Of a stretch of DNA of 64,000 nt, positions 18,153 to 27,057 are shown in pieces. Both the position numbers and the translations under genes were made by a program. Below the pieces are notes generated by a model. It saw only the letters and a program-made list of their open reading frames with translations, made no database searches and was not told the origin of the DNA. This DNA is from Candidatus Riflebacteria bacterium HGW-Riflebacteria-2 (GTDB lineage Bacteria; Muiribacteriota; Ozemobacteria; Ozemobacterales; Ozemobacteraceae). The DNA is taken from positions 27,827 to 91,826 of the forward strand of contig PGYA01000013.1 in NCBI GenBank assembly GCA_002839435.1, written 5' to 3'. Position 1 is the stretch's first letter; the number at the start of each line of letters is the position of its first letter.

Positions 18153-18187
18153 ACCGCCGCTACGTTCCAATCGTGGCGGCGGTTTTG
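18153..18187 (+). terminator. Rho-independent terminator after the peroxiredoxin
   Basis: An 8-base-pair stem (ACCGCCGC and GCGGCGGT) with a 15-base loop, followed by TTTTGC. It lies 44 bases after the peroxiredoxin stop and upstream of the DtxR promoter. Confidence 0.75.
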
Positions 18188-18254
18188 CAATTTAGCCGTT
18201 CCAGCAGCTGAATTCCTGCATTACAAACAAGAGTTGCTTTGTAATACAAAACCA

Positions 18255-18319
18255 TTGACATTTCATCTAGCTTGCGCTAAAGTTTTATTGATAGAACTTT
18301 TTTCTATCAATAAAACTTT
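18255..18319 (+). promoter_or_regulatory. DtxR-gene promoter with overlapping 18-bp inverted repeat operator
   Basis: A consensus-like promoter: TTGACA at 18255-18260, 17 bases, TAAAGT at 18278-18283. A perfect inverted repeat, arms 18279-18296 and 18302-18319 with a five-base spacer, starts inside the -10 box and covers the expected start of transcription. This placement suits an autorepressor, presumably the DtxR-type protein encoded 15 bases later. It could also form a stable hairpin in the leader. Confidence 0.65.
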
Positions 18320-18333
18320 TAAAGGACCGGGTT

Positions 18334-18828
18334 ATGACCGAACCGCTTTCAATGGCCGCAGAAGACTATCTGGTAACCATCTACAACCTCGAAAAGAGCA
18401 AAAAGGTTGCGCGCTCAAAAGATATCGTCGAAATGCAGAAAGTCGCCAAGTCGACTGTTACTGCGGCTTTAAAATTTCTGGCCAGCAAAAAACTGATAAA
18501 TTATCAGCCTTACGAACACATTACGTTAACCGAAGAAGGTATGAACAGGGCGAAACAGTTGTGCCTGCGCAAAGCAGCCATCAGAGACTTCTTGACCAAT
18601 TTCATGCAGCTATCGCCAATACAGGCAGACACAACTGCTGACGCGATGGAGCACTGCATGGAACCTGCTGTTTTACGCAGATTCGTCTGCTTTATGACCT
18701 TTTTCAAAGACAAATGGCAAAGCCAGTCAGGCCCTATCAATGAGTTCAAAGAGTTCATTTCTTCAGAAAAGCATGCCCGGGATTGCGGCAAATGCCTTGC
18801 CAGATATGCAAGCACACTCGATTTATAA
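18334..18828 (+). CDS. DtxR/MntR-family metal-dependent regulator
   Basis: 164 residues: winged HTH (about 5-65; SMAAEDYLVTIYNLE, then SKDIVEMQKVAKSTVTAALKFL), then the metal-binding/dimer region with EHCMEP. Family proteins repress metal uptake genes when Fe or Mn is bound. It has the usual two domains but no SH3 third domain. AAAGGA lies before the ATG, and a strong inverted repeat overlaps the promoter. FmdB and a TolC remnant follow directly. Confidence 0.88.
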   Translation: MTEPLSMAAEDYLVTIYNLEKSKKVARSKDIVEMQKVAKSTVTAALKFLASKKLINYQPYEHITLTEEGMNRAKQLCLRKAAIRDFLTNFMQLSPIQADTTADAMEHCMEPAVLRRFVCFMTFFKDKWQSQSGPINEFKEFISSEKHARDCGKCLARYASTLDL

Positions 18829-18849
18829 AATCCTCAGGAGGTAAATCCT

Positions 18850-19047
18850 ATGCCAGTCTATGTCTACAAATGTCCCAAGTGTTCTCACATGTTCGACCAT
18901 TTAGCCAGAACGATTTCAGAAACGGCACCAAAGTGCCCAAAATGTGGGGCCGAAGGCCTCGAAAAACAGTTCTGCTCATTTGCTACCAACAAGAAAGAAC
19001 CGGCTTCAAGCTGTTCTACCGGTATGTGCTCACTGTCAAGAGACTAA
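18850..19047 (+). CDS. FmdB-family zinc-ribbon protein
   Basis: 65 residues starting MPVYVYKCPKCSHMF, with two CxxC pairs (C8/C11 and C29/C32) and a Cys-containing tail (SSCSTGMCS). Strong AGGAGG site upstream. The FmdB family is a small zinc-ribbon group of regulatory or assembly factors; the role here is unknown. Confidence 0.88.
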   Translation: MPVYVYKCPKCSHMFDHLARTISETAPKCPKCGAEGLEKQFCSFATNKKEPASSCSTGMCSLSRD

Positions 19048-19069
19048 AAACCGCAAGCAGGCATTTACC

Positions 19070-19246
19070 ATGACTAAAACACGCTCCATCTATTTAATTA
19101 TCATAGCAATATGGCTTGCCTGCCTGGCACAACCAGTTGTTACCGTCGATTCGCCGACCGGTGAAGAGCGCATTGGCACTGCCGCATGGACTCTGGCAGA
19201 ATGCCTCGAAATCGCCATGCAGAGCAACCCCGACCTCCTGAAGTGA
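19070..19246 (+). pseudogene. TolC-family outer-membrane protein, N-terminal remnant
   Basis: 58 residues: a signal-peptide-like start (SIYLIIIAIWLACLAQP) and the first TolC-family helix signature (WTLAECLEIAMQSNPDLLK), then a stop. TolC proteins are normally over 400 residues. Another short frame (near 19249-19338) follows, but no further TolC helices are recognised. It looks like a large internal or 3' deletion. No RND or ABC efflux partner stands beside it. Confidence 0.7.
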
Positions 19247-19421
19247 CCTTTTCAATCTGCAACCTCTTCCGCCGATACTGGCATAAGCCAGAAACAACTT
19301 GTTCCAACTGTTGTTATAGCTTATCATATCGAAAGATAAAGGTTGCTCGCGTTCTGACTCTCGAACAAGATTCGGGCGGTCAGGTTGTAACTGACTGCAA
19401 CATTTATCACTGGAGAAACTT

Positions 19422-20765
19422 ATGAATATCCAAAAAGCTGACTATCTGATTATTGGCGGTGGACCGGTAGGCATTCAGGCCTGTCGAATGCTGCGCATGA
19501 GCAAACCCGAGGCATCAGTCACCGTACTCAGGCCAGAGGATTTCTCGGTCATTTACTGTGCAATACCATACGTAATCGAAGGATTGATCGAACCCTCGTC
19601 AATCGCCAAAAAAGACGAACTCATCACCGAAACCGGCGCTCAGCTGCTTAAAATTTCCGCCAGTAAGGTAGATTTTTCCGGCCATCTGGTAACGCTTACT
19701 GATGGCCAGCAGATAGAATACGGCAAACTGATCATCGCAACCGGCGCGGTTCCCTTTGTTCCGCCAGTCCCCGGCCATGGTCTCAAGAACATTTTCACTG
19801 TAAAAACGGCAAAAGATACCGACGTCATCAAAGCCGCTGCCAGCAAGGCGGCAAAAGTTGTGGTTATTGGCGCCGGCGCTATCGGTATCGAACAGGCGCA
19901 GGCAATGCAGGCTCTCGGCATCGAAACGCATCTGGTCGATATGGCGGCGCACCCGCTGTCTACCATGTTCGACAGCGAATTCGGTCAGATCATCAGCGAA
20001 CAGGTCATCGCCAGCGGCATCAAATGGCAGGGCTCGGCCCCGCTGCAGAAATTTGGCGGCAATGACTCGGTCAGCGAAGTGATTCTCGGCAACGGCAGCA
20101 GCATTTCATTGAATGCCGGCAAAGATTTTGTCATCGTTTCTGCCGGGGTCAAACCAGAGCTGGAGCTTTTCCGCGCTAGCGATCTCGAAATCGTCAAAGA
20201 CGGTATCGTGGTTAATGAGCGCATGCAGACCAATATTCCCGATGTTTACGCCGCCGGCGATTGTGTACATTTTGCCAGCGCCATAGATGGTCAGCCGCTC
20301 GGTGGGAAACTTGCTACTAACGCAGTGCCAATGGCAAAGGTGGCCGCCCGCAACCTGCTCGGCAAAGAAGCGACCTACAAGGGCTTCGTCAACGGAGCAG
20401 CAACCTGCGTTGGCGATTTGCGCGTCGGCGGCACCGGTTTTACCGAAAGTTTTGCAAAGTTGCGCGGCTTTACTACTGTCTGCGGCTTTGGTCAGACGAC
20501 TTCGCGCTTTCCAATAATGCCGGGCGCTAAAAAAGTTCAGGTTAAGCTGGTGGCCTATGCGAAAACCGGCAGACTGCTCGGCGGTCAGATCATCGGACCT
20601 GACGCAGTTGCTGAACGAATCGATGTAATCAGCCTTGCACTTCAGCACAAAATGCATCTTTCTGATCTTGCTGAACTCAGTTATTCTGCCCAGCCCTGGC
20701 AAACCTTTTATCCTGCCGCCAACCCGATCGTCATGGCGGCTGAAGAAGCCCTGAAAAAGCTTTAA
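19422..20765 (+). CDS. FAD-dependent pyridine nucleotide-disulfide oxidoreductase (CoA-disulfide reductase/NADH oxidase-like)
   Basis: 447 residues. FAD GxGxxG motif (LIIGGGPVGIQACRML), redox Cys in VIYCAIPYVIEG (the position of the single active Cys of class III enzymes), NAD motif VVIGAGAIGIEQAQAM, second FAD motif NIPDVYAAGDC, and a C-terminal dimer domain ending QTFYPAANPIVMAAEEAL. Class III enzymes include CoA-disulfide reductase and NADH oxidase, which handle thiol redox or oxygen. GGAG lies before the ATG. A decayed relative with a rhodanese domain lies at 53.8-54.5 kb. Confidence 0.88.
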   Translation: MNIQKADYLIIGGGPVGIQACRMLRMSKPEASVTVLRPEDFSVIYCAIPYVIEGLIEPSSIAKKDELITETGAQLLKISASKVDFSGHLVTLTDGQQIEYGKLIIATGAVPFVPPVPGHGLKNIFTVKTAKDTDVIKAAASKAAKVVVIGAGAIGIEQAQAMQALGIETHLVDMAAHPLSTMFDSEFGQIISEQVIASGIKWQGSAPLQKFGGNDSVSEVILGNGSSISLNAGKDFVIVSAGVKPELELFRASDLEIVKDGIVVNERMQTNIPDVYAAGDCVHFASAIDGQPLGGKLATNAVPMAKVAARNLLGKEATYKGFVNGAATCVGDLRVGGTGFTESFAKLRGFTTVCGFGQTTSRFPIMPGAKKVQVKLVAYAKTGRLLGGQIIGPDAVAERIDVISLALQHKMHLSDLAELSYSAQPWQTFYPAANPIVMAAEEALKKL

Positions 20766-20855
20766 CTGTCTGAAAAGCATGCTGCCCGGCTAACTACGGC
20801 ACTTTCTAAATCGACAGCATCTTGCCAGATGTTCTGACTAACAAGGAGGAATTGT

Positions 20856-21119
20856 ATGCCACGTCGTGATGGAACCGGCCCCTCAGGCGCCGGAGCAGGA
20901 AGCGGGCGAATGCGCGGGCTTTATTGCCGCCCCGGTTCAGGAGTATCCGGGTTTATAATACAGCTGATTATCAACAACTGGATGACAATTGTCGGATTTA
21001 TCATCACCACACTTGTACCCCTGATTGGCCGCAAGCTATATCTGGAAAACAAGGCAGATAACGATAAAATCCCGGTATTGACCGCCACACCAGTTGATCG
21101 CAAAGAGTTAAGCAAATGA
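20856..21119 (+). CDS. DUF5320-like small membrane protein
   Basis: 87 residues. The Gly/Arg-rich opening MPRRDGTGPSGAGAGSGR matches the opening of the DUF5320 family, followed by a hydrophobic helix (NWMTIVGFIITTLVPLIG) and a charged tail. AGGAGG lies before the ATG. Its stop overlaps the ATG of the radical SAM gene, so they are coupled. A soluble DUF5320 relative lies at 60.7 kb. DUF5320 genes commonly sit near NifX- and Mrp-type genes. Confidence 0.75.
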   Translation: MPRRDGTGPSGAGAGSGRMRGLYCRPGSGVSGFIIQLIINNWMTIVGFIITTLVPLIGRKLYLENKADNDKIPVLTATPVDRKELSK

Positions 21120-22078
21120 CCAGGTCATATAAACATCTGTTCGGACCGGTGCCGTCGCGCCGGTTCGGGCGTTCGCTCGGCATTGACCTGACTCCGTTCA
21201 AGATTTGCAGCTACGACTGCGTGTTCTGCCAGCTCGGCAGAACAACGCGCCTCACACTGGCACGCGAAAACTTTGTCGATCTTGACGAAACTCTCTCTGA
21301 AATAGAGCACTGGCTCAAAAACGACGGCAAAGCCGACCAGATCACCCTGGCCGGCTCCGGCGAACCAACTTTGCATGCCGGCTTTGGCGAAGTAATCAGC
21401 TTCGTCAAGGCGCGCACCAGGATTCCGGTCGCTGTTCTCACCAACGGCAGCATGCTCTATCTGCCGGAAGTGCGCAAAGCCGCCGCTCAGGCCGATATAG
21501 TCAAAATCTCACTCAGTGCCTGGGATCAGGAGTCTCTTGAAAAGATCAATCGCCCCGCCCCTGGCTATCGTTTTGAACAGCTTATCGAAGGCGAAAAACA
21601 ATTCAGAAATGAGTTTTCGGGCAAGCTGTGGATAGAGGTTTTCATGCTCGACGGCATTAATTCCACGCCAGCAGAAGTAGCTAAAATAGCGGCGTTTGTC
21701 AGACAAATCAGGCCCGACCGTGTACAGCTGAACACCTGTGTGCGGCCGCCAGCCGAAGAATCTGCCAGAGCCGTACCGGAAAAATCTCTGCGCGAACTGG
21801 CAACAGTATTCGAACCGGCCGCCGAAATTATCGCTGAGTATCGTGCTGCTGACGGCGGCGAAGTGAAGGTAAACGAGCAGGCCATTCTCGAAATGCTGCA
21901 GCGTCGCCCCTGCACGGCTGACCAGATCGCAGAAGTGTTCGGCATGCACCTTAACGAAGTTTCGAAATACCTCGGCATGCTGACGCGGTCAGATCTGGTA
22001 ACCGCCACCCACCGCAACAACGACGTCTACTACTTCGCCCGGAAAAACTCAGGCCGGGCGGCGTGTTTGAAAGAATAG
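21116..22078 (+). CDS. Radical SAM protein with winged-helix C-terminus
   Basis: 320 residues. The radical SAM cluster motif is KICSYDCVFCQLGRT (C31, C35, C38), with GSGEPTLH as the SAM-contact loop, close to the COG0731-type family. From about residue 250 a winged-helix domain follows (RRPCTADQIAEVFGMHLNEVSKYLGML), so it may be a regulator or act on a bound nucleic acid or protein. The start overlaps the DUF5320-like stop (ATGA). The substrate is unknown. Confidence 0.88.
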   Translation: MTRSYKHLFGPVPSRRFGRSLGIDLTPFKICSYDCVFCQLGRTTRLTLARENFVDLDETLSEIEHWLKNDGKADQITLAGSGEPTLHAGFGEVISFVKARTRIPVAVLTNGSMLYLPEVRKAAAQADIVKISLSAWDQESLEKINRPAPGYRFEQLIEGEKQFRNEFSGKLWIEVFMLDGINSTPAEVAKIAAFVRQIRPDRVQLNTCVRPPAEESARAVPEKSLRELATVFEPAAEIIAEYRAADGGEVKVNEQAILEMLQRRPCTADQIAEVFGMHLNEVSKYLGMLTRSDLVTATHRNNDVYYFARKNSGRAACLKE

Positions 22079-22209
22079 CCGCTTACCGCGAAGAAGCCAG
22101 GGCCGAAATGGCTGCGCGCTTGAAGTCATCTTCGACAGTCAGTTACAATGCCAGCGGCGAGACTCAGATTGCTCCGAGCAAAGGCCCGAGCATCTCGACC
22201 AAAGGATGA
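22063..22209 (+). CDS. Possible small ORF or gene remnant after the radical SAM gene
   Basis: A 48-residue frame from GTG 22063 (FERIAAYREEARAEMAARL and then a polar tail) overlaps the end of the radical SAM gene. Residue use is protein-like (charged amphipathic helix), but there is no clear ribosome site. It could be a coupled small protein, the C-terminal relic of a lost gene, or chance. Confidence 0.3.
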   Translation: MFERIAAYREEARAEMAARLKSSSTVSYNASGETQIAPSKGPSISTKG

Positions 22210-22324
22210 AATTTGCTTTCAGCTGGATTGTATTTGGTCGGGCACTCCGGTATCATGTGTCGTCGTAATTGCGACTGACTTGATTCTTTAAGCGACTGCC
22301 AGCAAATACAGAGGTGCAACATAA

Positions 22325-23989
22325 ATGTGCTCTATTTTCGGGATTCTGAATATAAGATCTGACGCTACAACACTGAGAAAAACCGCCCTGGAAATGTCGA
22401 AAAAACTTCGCCATCGGGGACCCGACTGGTCTGGCATCTTCAGCTCAGACCGGGCGATCCTGGTGCATGAACGTCTGTCTATCGTCGATCCCGGCAACGG
22501 TGCCCAGCCCCTCTACAATCCTGAAAAGACCCATGTCCTGGCGGTTAACGGCGAGATATACAATCACAAGGAACTCGAAAAGAACCTGAAGGTCGAATTT
22601 CAATTTCAGACAAAATCTGACTGCGAAGTGCTGCTGGCTCTATACAAAGAAAAGGGTCCGGCATTTCTCGATGATATCAACGGCATTTTCGCCTTTATTC
22701 TCTATGACACAGAAAAAGACGCCTACCTGATCGGCCGCGACCATATCGGCATTGTGCCGCTTTATACAGGTCGCGATGAACATGGCAATTTTTATGTCGC
22801 ATCAGAGCAGAAAGCGCTGGCACCGGTCTGCAAAACGATCGAAGTTTTCCCTCCCGGCCATTATCTCTGGAGTGAAGATGGCGAGATAAGGCGTTATTAT
22901 AACCGCGACTGGGAAAGCTATGATGTTGTAAAAGACAATAAGACGGATGTCGCAGAACTCAGAGCCGCACTTGAAGATGCCGTCAAACGCCAGTTGATGT
23001 GTGACGTGCCCTATGGCGTATTGCTTTCTGGCGGCCTTGATTCGTCAATTATCTCGGCAATCACCAAAAAGTATGCGGCACGGCGCATTGAAAACAACTG
23101 CCAGACAGAAGCCTGGTGGCCGCAGCTGCATTCTTTCGCGATCGGCCTGAAGGGATCACCTGACCTTGCTGCAGCCGAGAAAGTTGCCAATCACCTCGGA
23201 ACCATTCATCACCAGATTCATTTCACTGTCCAGGAAGGTCTCGACGCACTGAGAGATGTCATCTATCACATTGAGACCTATGATGTAACGACTATTCGCG
23301 CTTCGACTCCGATGTATCTGATGGCTCGCTATATCAAAGCCATGGGCATCAAGATGGTTCTCTCAGGCGAAGGGTCTGACGAGATTTTCGGTGGCTATCT
23401 ATATTTTCATAAGGCCCCGGACGCCAGAGAATTTCACGAAGAAACGGTGCGCAAACTTTCGGCCCTGCATCTTTACGACTGCAAACGTGCCAACAAGTCT
23501 ATGGCAGCATGGGGCGTCGAAGGACGTGTCCCATTTCTCGACAAGGAATTCATCGATGTTGCAATGCGCCTGAATCCGAGCGATAAGATGTGCGGAAACG
23601 GTAAAATAGAAAAGCATCTGCTACGCGAAGCTTTCAGCAGCATGCTTCCGCATGAAGTAGCATGGCGACAGAAGGAGCAATTTTCCGACGGGGTTGGCTA
23701 TTCATGGATAGACAGTATCAAAGCTCATGTCGAAAAAGAAGTCACCGATCAGATGTTTGAAGCTGCCGCATTCAGATTTCCGGTTAATACGCCGCTGACC
23801 AAAGAGGCCTACTATTATCGCTCGACTTTTGAGGAGCATTTTCCCAGCGAACATTCGGTGCGCTGTGTTCCTCACTGGAAATCAGTTGCATGCTCCACCC
23901 CGACAGCCCTTGAATGGGATGCAAAATTCAAAAACATGGCTGACCCCTCAGGCCGCGCAGTAATAGACGTGCACAAGAAAAGTTACTGA
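22325..23989 (+). CDS. asnB: Asparagine synthase (glutamine-hydrolysing), AsnB type
   Basis: 554 residues, the same length as E. coli AsnB. The N-terminal class II glutaminase begins MCSIFG (C2 nucleophile) with RHRGPD and NGEIYNH; the synthase domain has the PP-loop LLSGGLDSSII and SGEGSDEIFGGYLYF. It makes asparagine from aspartate, ATP and glutamine. AGAGGTG lies upstream of the ATG. It stands alone between the radical SAM gene and an ABC operon. Confidence 0.95.
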   Translation: MCSIFGILNIRSDATTLRKTALEMSKKLRHRGPDWSGIFSSDRAILVHERLSIVDPGNGAQPLYNPEKTHVLAVNGEIYNHKELEKNLKVEFQFQTKSDCEVLLALYKEKGPAFLDDINGIFAFILYDTEKDAYLIGRDHIGIVPLYTGRDEHGNFYVASEQKALAPVCKTIEVFPPGHYLWSEDGEIRRYYNRDWESYDVVKDNKTDVAELRAALEDAVKRQLMCDVPYGVLLSGGLDSSIISAITKKYAARRIENNCQTEAWWPQLHSFAIGLKGSPDLAAAEKVANHLGTIHHQIHFTVQEGLDALRDVIYHIETYDVTTIRASTPMYLMARYIKAMGIKMVLSGEGSDEIFGGYLYFHKAPDAREFHEETVRKLSALHLYDCKRANKSMAAWGVEGRVPFLDKEFIDVAMRLNPSDKMCGNGKIEKHLLREAFSSMLPHEVAWRQKEQFSDGVGYSWIDSIKAHVEKEVTDQMFEAAAFRFPVNTPLTKEAYYYRSTFEEHFPSEHSVRCVPHWKSVACSTPTALEWDAKFKNMADPSGRAVIDVHKKSY

Positions 23990-24247
23990 CAGAAGCCGCA
24001 TCGAACCTCGCCATCAGTCCTTTATGAGATCTTGCCCGACGAAAATTCAGAATCACTGAATGATTTCTCAGATATATTGTTAAATCCGGCGAGATCCCGC
24101 GGAACTGGAAACGGCCGTAAAAGCAGTAATTGCTTCATTCTTAGGCAGAAGGTTTATGCTGGGGCAACGTACATTTTGTGATCGCTGGCGTTGCCACTGT
24201 ATTATTTTGTGTTAACATTGGCACATACTAAATACTGAGGTGAATTC

Positions 24248-24964
24248 ATGCAATCACTGGTCGTAGCAAAAGATCTCGTCAAGATCTACCAGGCTGGAGA
24301 GGTCGAAGTCAAAGCCTTGCGGGGAGTGAGCTTTGAAATAGATTCAGGGCAATTCGTCAGCTTTACCGGGCCTTCCGGCAGCGGCAAAACCACTCTGCTC
24401 AACCTGATTGGCAGCCTCGATGTACAGACCAGCGGCGAACTCATCGTCGCCGGTCAAGCGGCAAATCAGCTCAACATCAGGCAGCGCGCCAATTTTCGCG
24501 GGAACAATATCGGCATCATTTTTCAGGATTTCAACCTGATTCCGGTGCTGACCGTGCGCGAGAACATTGAATACCCGCTGCTCATGGTAAAACCTACGCC
24601 AGCAGCCGAACGCCATAAAATCGTCAGCGAACTGATGGAAAAAGTCGGTATCGCCGAGCAGGCCGAAAAGTTCCCGAATCAGATTTCTGGCGGGCAGAAA
24701 CAGCGCGTTGCCATCGCCCGGGCGCTGTCTACAGCTCCCAAACTGGTTCTAGCTGATGAACCGACCGCTAACCTCGACAAGGCGACTTCGACGAGAATCA
24801 TCGACCTCATGAAAGAGCTTAAGAACCAGCTTGGTACCAGCTTTATCTTTTCGACGCACGACCCGCGAGTGGTCAGCCACGCCGATGTCATTTACGTGCT
24901 CGAAGACGGCCAGTTACAGACGCCGACTGCCGAAAACACCATGGGTCACGGAGGGAGCAAGTAA
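24248..24964 (+). CDS. ABC transporter ATP-binding protein (LolD/MacB type)
   Basis: 238 residues. Walker A GPSGSGKTTL, signature ISGGQKQRVAIARAL, Walker B LVLADEPTANLD, and the H-loop STHDPRV place it in the MacB/LolD branch, which pairs with FtsX-type permeases. GAGGTG precedes the ATG. The stop overlaps the ATG of the permease gene. First gene of a four-gene operon ending in a LolA-like protein and a barrel. Confidence 0.92.
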   Translation: MQSLVVAKDLVKIYQAGEVEVKALRGVSFEIDSGQFVSFTGPSGSGKTTLLNLIGSLDVQTSGELIVAGQAANQLNIRQRANFRGNNIGIIFQDFNLIPVLTVRENIEYPLLMVKPTPAAERHKIVSELMEKVGIAEQAEKFPNQISGGQKQRVAIARALSTAPKLVLADEPTANLDKATSTRIIDLMKELKNQLGTSFIFSTHDPRVVSHADVIYVLEDGQLQTPTAENTMGHGGSK

Positions 24965-26193
24965 TGGAATCAGCCAGAATAGCCTTTCGCAACCTCTACC
25001 GGCAGAAACGTCGCACCGGCCTCACCGTATCGATCATCGCCTTTGGCGTGGTCGCGGTCATCCTGTTTTCGTCACTCGCCGGTTCGTTCAAGAATATGAT
25101 GATCAGCCAGATCACCGACTCGATGCTTGGGCACCTGCAGGTCCACCGCAGCGGCTATGTAGAATCGCTGGATACCATGCCACTCAATCTGGTAATCGAA
25201 GAGCAGTATGTCGACCAGCTCAAAAAAGCACTCGGCGAAATCAAGGAAATCGAGGGATACACCCTGCGCATTCTGCTGGCAACGCTGCTAAGCAATTACG
25301 CCGACACAACCAACATCAAACTTTCAGCGATCGACCCAGCTTCAGAACAGTTGGTCACGCCGCTGCTGCCCGGCCGCATTACTCAGGGCAAATTTCTCGA
25401 AAAGGGCCAGATTCTGCTGCCCAACCTGGTCGCGCGCGGCCTCGAACTTGGCATCGCCTCAGAAGTCGTGGTCATAGCGACCAACGTCGATGGTTCAGTT
25501 AACGGCACCTCGCTGGTGGTGAGCGGTATTGTTGAAACAGCGGTCGGCCCAAGTGGCAAGTATGGCTACATTCACATCGACGACGCGCGCGAACTGCTGC
25601 GCATGGAAAGCCTGCAGGTCAGCGAAGTCGCCATACGCCTCAAAGATTCCGAAAAGCTGACGCTGGTAATGAACAAGCTTCAGACCGTCCTCAAAGGCAT
25701 TACCGACGACAAGGGCAAGCCAGTTTTCGAGGTGCACCCCTGGAAAGCGCTGAGCCCGTTCAACAACATCGCCAACATGATCGATCTGATGACGATTTTC
25801 ATTCAGGTCATCCTGGTGACAATAGTATTGATCAGCATCATGAATGTAATGCTGATGGCGGTATACGAGCGCACCAAAGAAATCGGCACCATCGCCGCAA
25901 TCGGCACCCCGCCATCGTCGATCATGAGTCTTTTCATCTTTGAAGGCCTGTTTCTGGGAATAGCCGGCGCGGCTGTCGGCAATATAACCGGCTGGGTGCT
26001 GGTGCAGGCGGTTAAGGCCGCCGAAATGACGATAAGCTTCGGGCAGAGCGACAACATTCTGCTGGCCCCGCAGATTTCGTTATCAACAATGCTGGCGACC
26101 ACCTTTATCGTAATTCTGGTTACCCTGCTTGGCGCGGTAGAACCGGCCTACAAAGCTTCACAGCTCGACCCGGTCGAAGCGCTGCGCAATTAA
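24964..26193 (+). CDS. ABC transporter permease (FtsX/MacB-PCD fold)
   Basis: 409 residues: one N-terminal membrane helix (GLTVSIIAFGVVAVILFSSL), a large periplasmic MacB-type domain (about 45-270), and three C-terminal helices (for example VILVTIVLISIMNVMLMAVY) with YERTKEIGTIAAIGT, the FtsX signature area. Such permeases do mechanotransmission or lipoprotein/lipid extraction from the inner membrane rather than classical import. It pairs with the ATPase just before it. Confidence 0.9.
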   Translation: MESARIAFRNLYRQKRRTGLTVSIIAFGVVAVILFSSLAGSFKNMMISQITDSMLGHLQVHRSGYVESLDTMPLNLVIEEQYVDQLKKALGEIKEIEGYTLRILLATLLSNYADTTNIKLSAIDPASEQLVTPLLPGRITQGKFLEKGQILLPNLVARGLELGIASEVVVIATNVDGSVNGTSLVVSGIVETAVGPSGKYGYIHIDDARELLRMESLQVSEVAIRLKDSEKLTLVMNKLQTVLKGITDDKGKPVFEVHPWKALSPFNNIANMIDLMTIFIQVILVTIVLISIMNVMLMAVYERTKEIGTIAAIGTPPSSIMSLFIFEGLFLGIAGAAVGNITGWVLVQAVKAAEMTISFGQSDNILLAPQISLSTMLATTFIVILVTLLGAVEPAYKASQLDPVEALRN

Positions 26194-26208
26194 GACAAAG
26201 GAGACAAT

Positions 26209-27057
26209 ATGTTTAAAACACTGATCAATAAAAGTCTGATTCTGCTGGCAATCGCAGTCATGTGCAACATGACCGGGCTGGCAAAGGCTGAAACTACCAC
26301 CGAAACCACCAGTTCTTCTGGCTCGACTGCAGACAGCACCGGCACTGCAACTGCCGGCCTGGCAGGAACTGCCGATGGCACGCTTCCCGACAAGGCGGAA
26401 GCACTCGAAAAGATCGACCGCTCGCTGAATCCTGAATCTTATGTTTCCTATAAAAAAATCGTAAATATTGATACCAAGGGCATTAAAAAAGAGTTTGTCA
26501 TGTATGTCGGCAAGCTCGGCGCCGACAAGGTGCTTGGCTCTTTTCTCGCGCCCAAAACCGAAGTCGGTCGCGCCACTCTGCGTATCGGCGATAACATGTG
26601 GCTTTATATCCCGAATGTCAAGAAACCGGTGCGCATTACCAGCCTGCAGTCGGTTACCGGCGGGCTTTTTAACAACTCTGACATCATGGGCCTCGATTAC
26701 TCGGATGAATATGACTGCATCGACATCAAGCTGGCAGAGGGCAAATACGAGCTCGAACTCAAGGCCAAAACCGGTTCGGTCGCTTACGAAAAACTTATTG
26801 TCGTGGCCGATACCGAAACTTATACGCCTGAGCGTATCGACTGTTACACCTCGAGCGGCATGCTGGTCAAGTCGCTGCATTTCAAGAAAATCGTCGAATT
26901 TGAAGAAGGCTTTAAACGGCCGTCAGTGGTCGAAACCGACAGCCCGCTGTTCAAGGGTGCGAAGTCGATCATGATCTATTCGCAGATGAAACGCGTTCAG
27001 CTCGACGAATCGCTGTTCAATATCAACAATATGGCCAAATATCAGGAGCTGCGGTGA
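26209..27057 (+). CDS. Outer-membrane lipoprotein-sorting (LolA-like) protein
   Basis: 282 residues with signal peptide (cut after LAKA, about residue 26), a Thr/Ser-rich linker, and a LolA/LolB-type fold seen as repeated strands (ATLRIGDNMWLYIPNVKKPVRIT; SIMIYSQMKRVQLDESLFN). These proteins carry lipoproteins or lipids across the periplasm. No lipobox is visible, so it is probably soluble. AAAGGAG lies before the ATG. It lies between an FtsX-type permease and a barrel, suggesting one envelope-export route. Confidence 0.85.
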   Translation: MFKTLINKSLILLAIAVMCNMTGLAKAETTTETTSSSGSTADSTGTATAGLAGTADGTLPDKAEALEKIDRSLNPESYVSYKKIVNIDTKGIKKEFVMYVGKLGADKVLGSFLAPKTEVGRATLRIGDNMWLYIPNVKKPVRITSLQSVTGGLFNNSDIMGLDYSDEYDCIDIKLAEGKYELELKAKTGSVAYEKLIVVADTETYTPERIDCYTSSGMLVKSLHFKKIVEFEEGFKRPSVVETDSPLFKGAKSIMIYSQMKRVQLDESLFNINNMAKYQELR

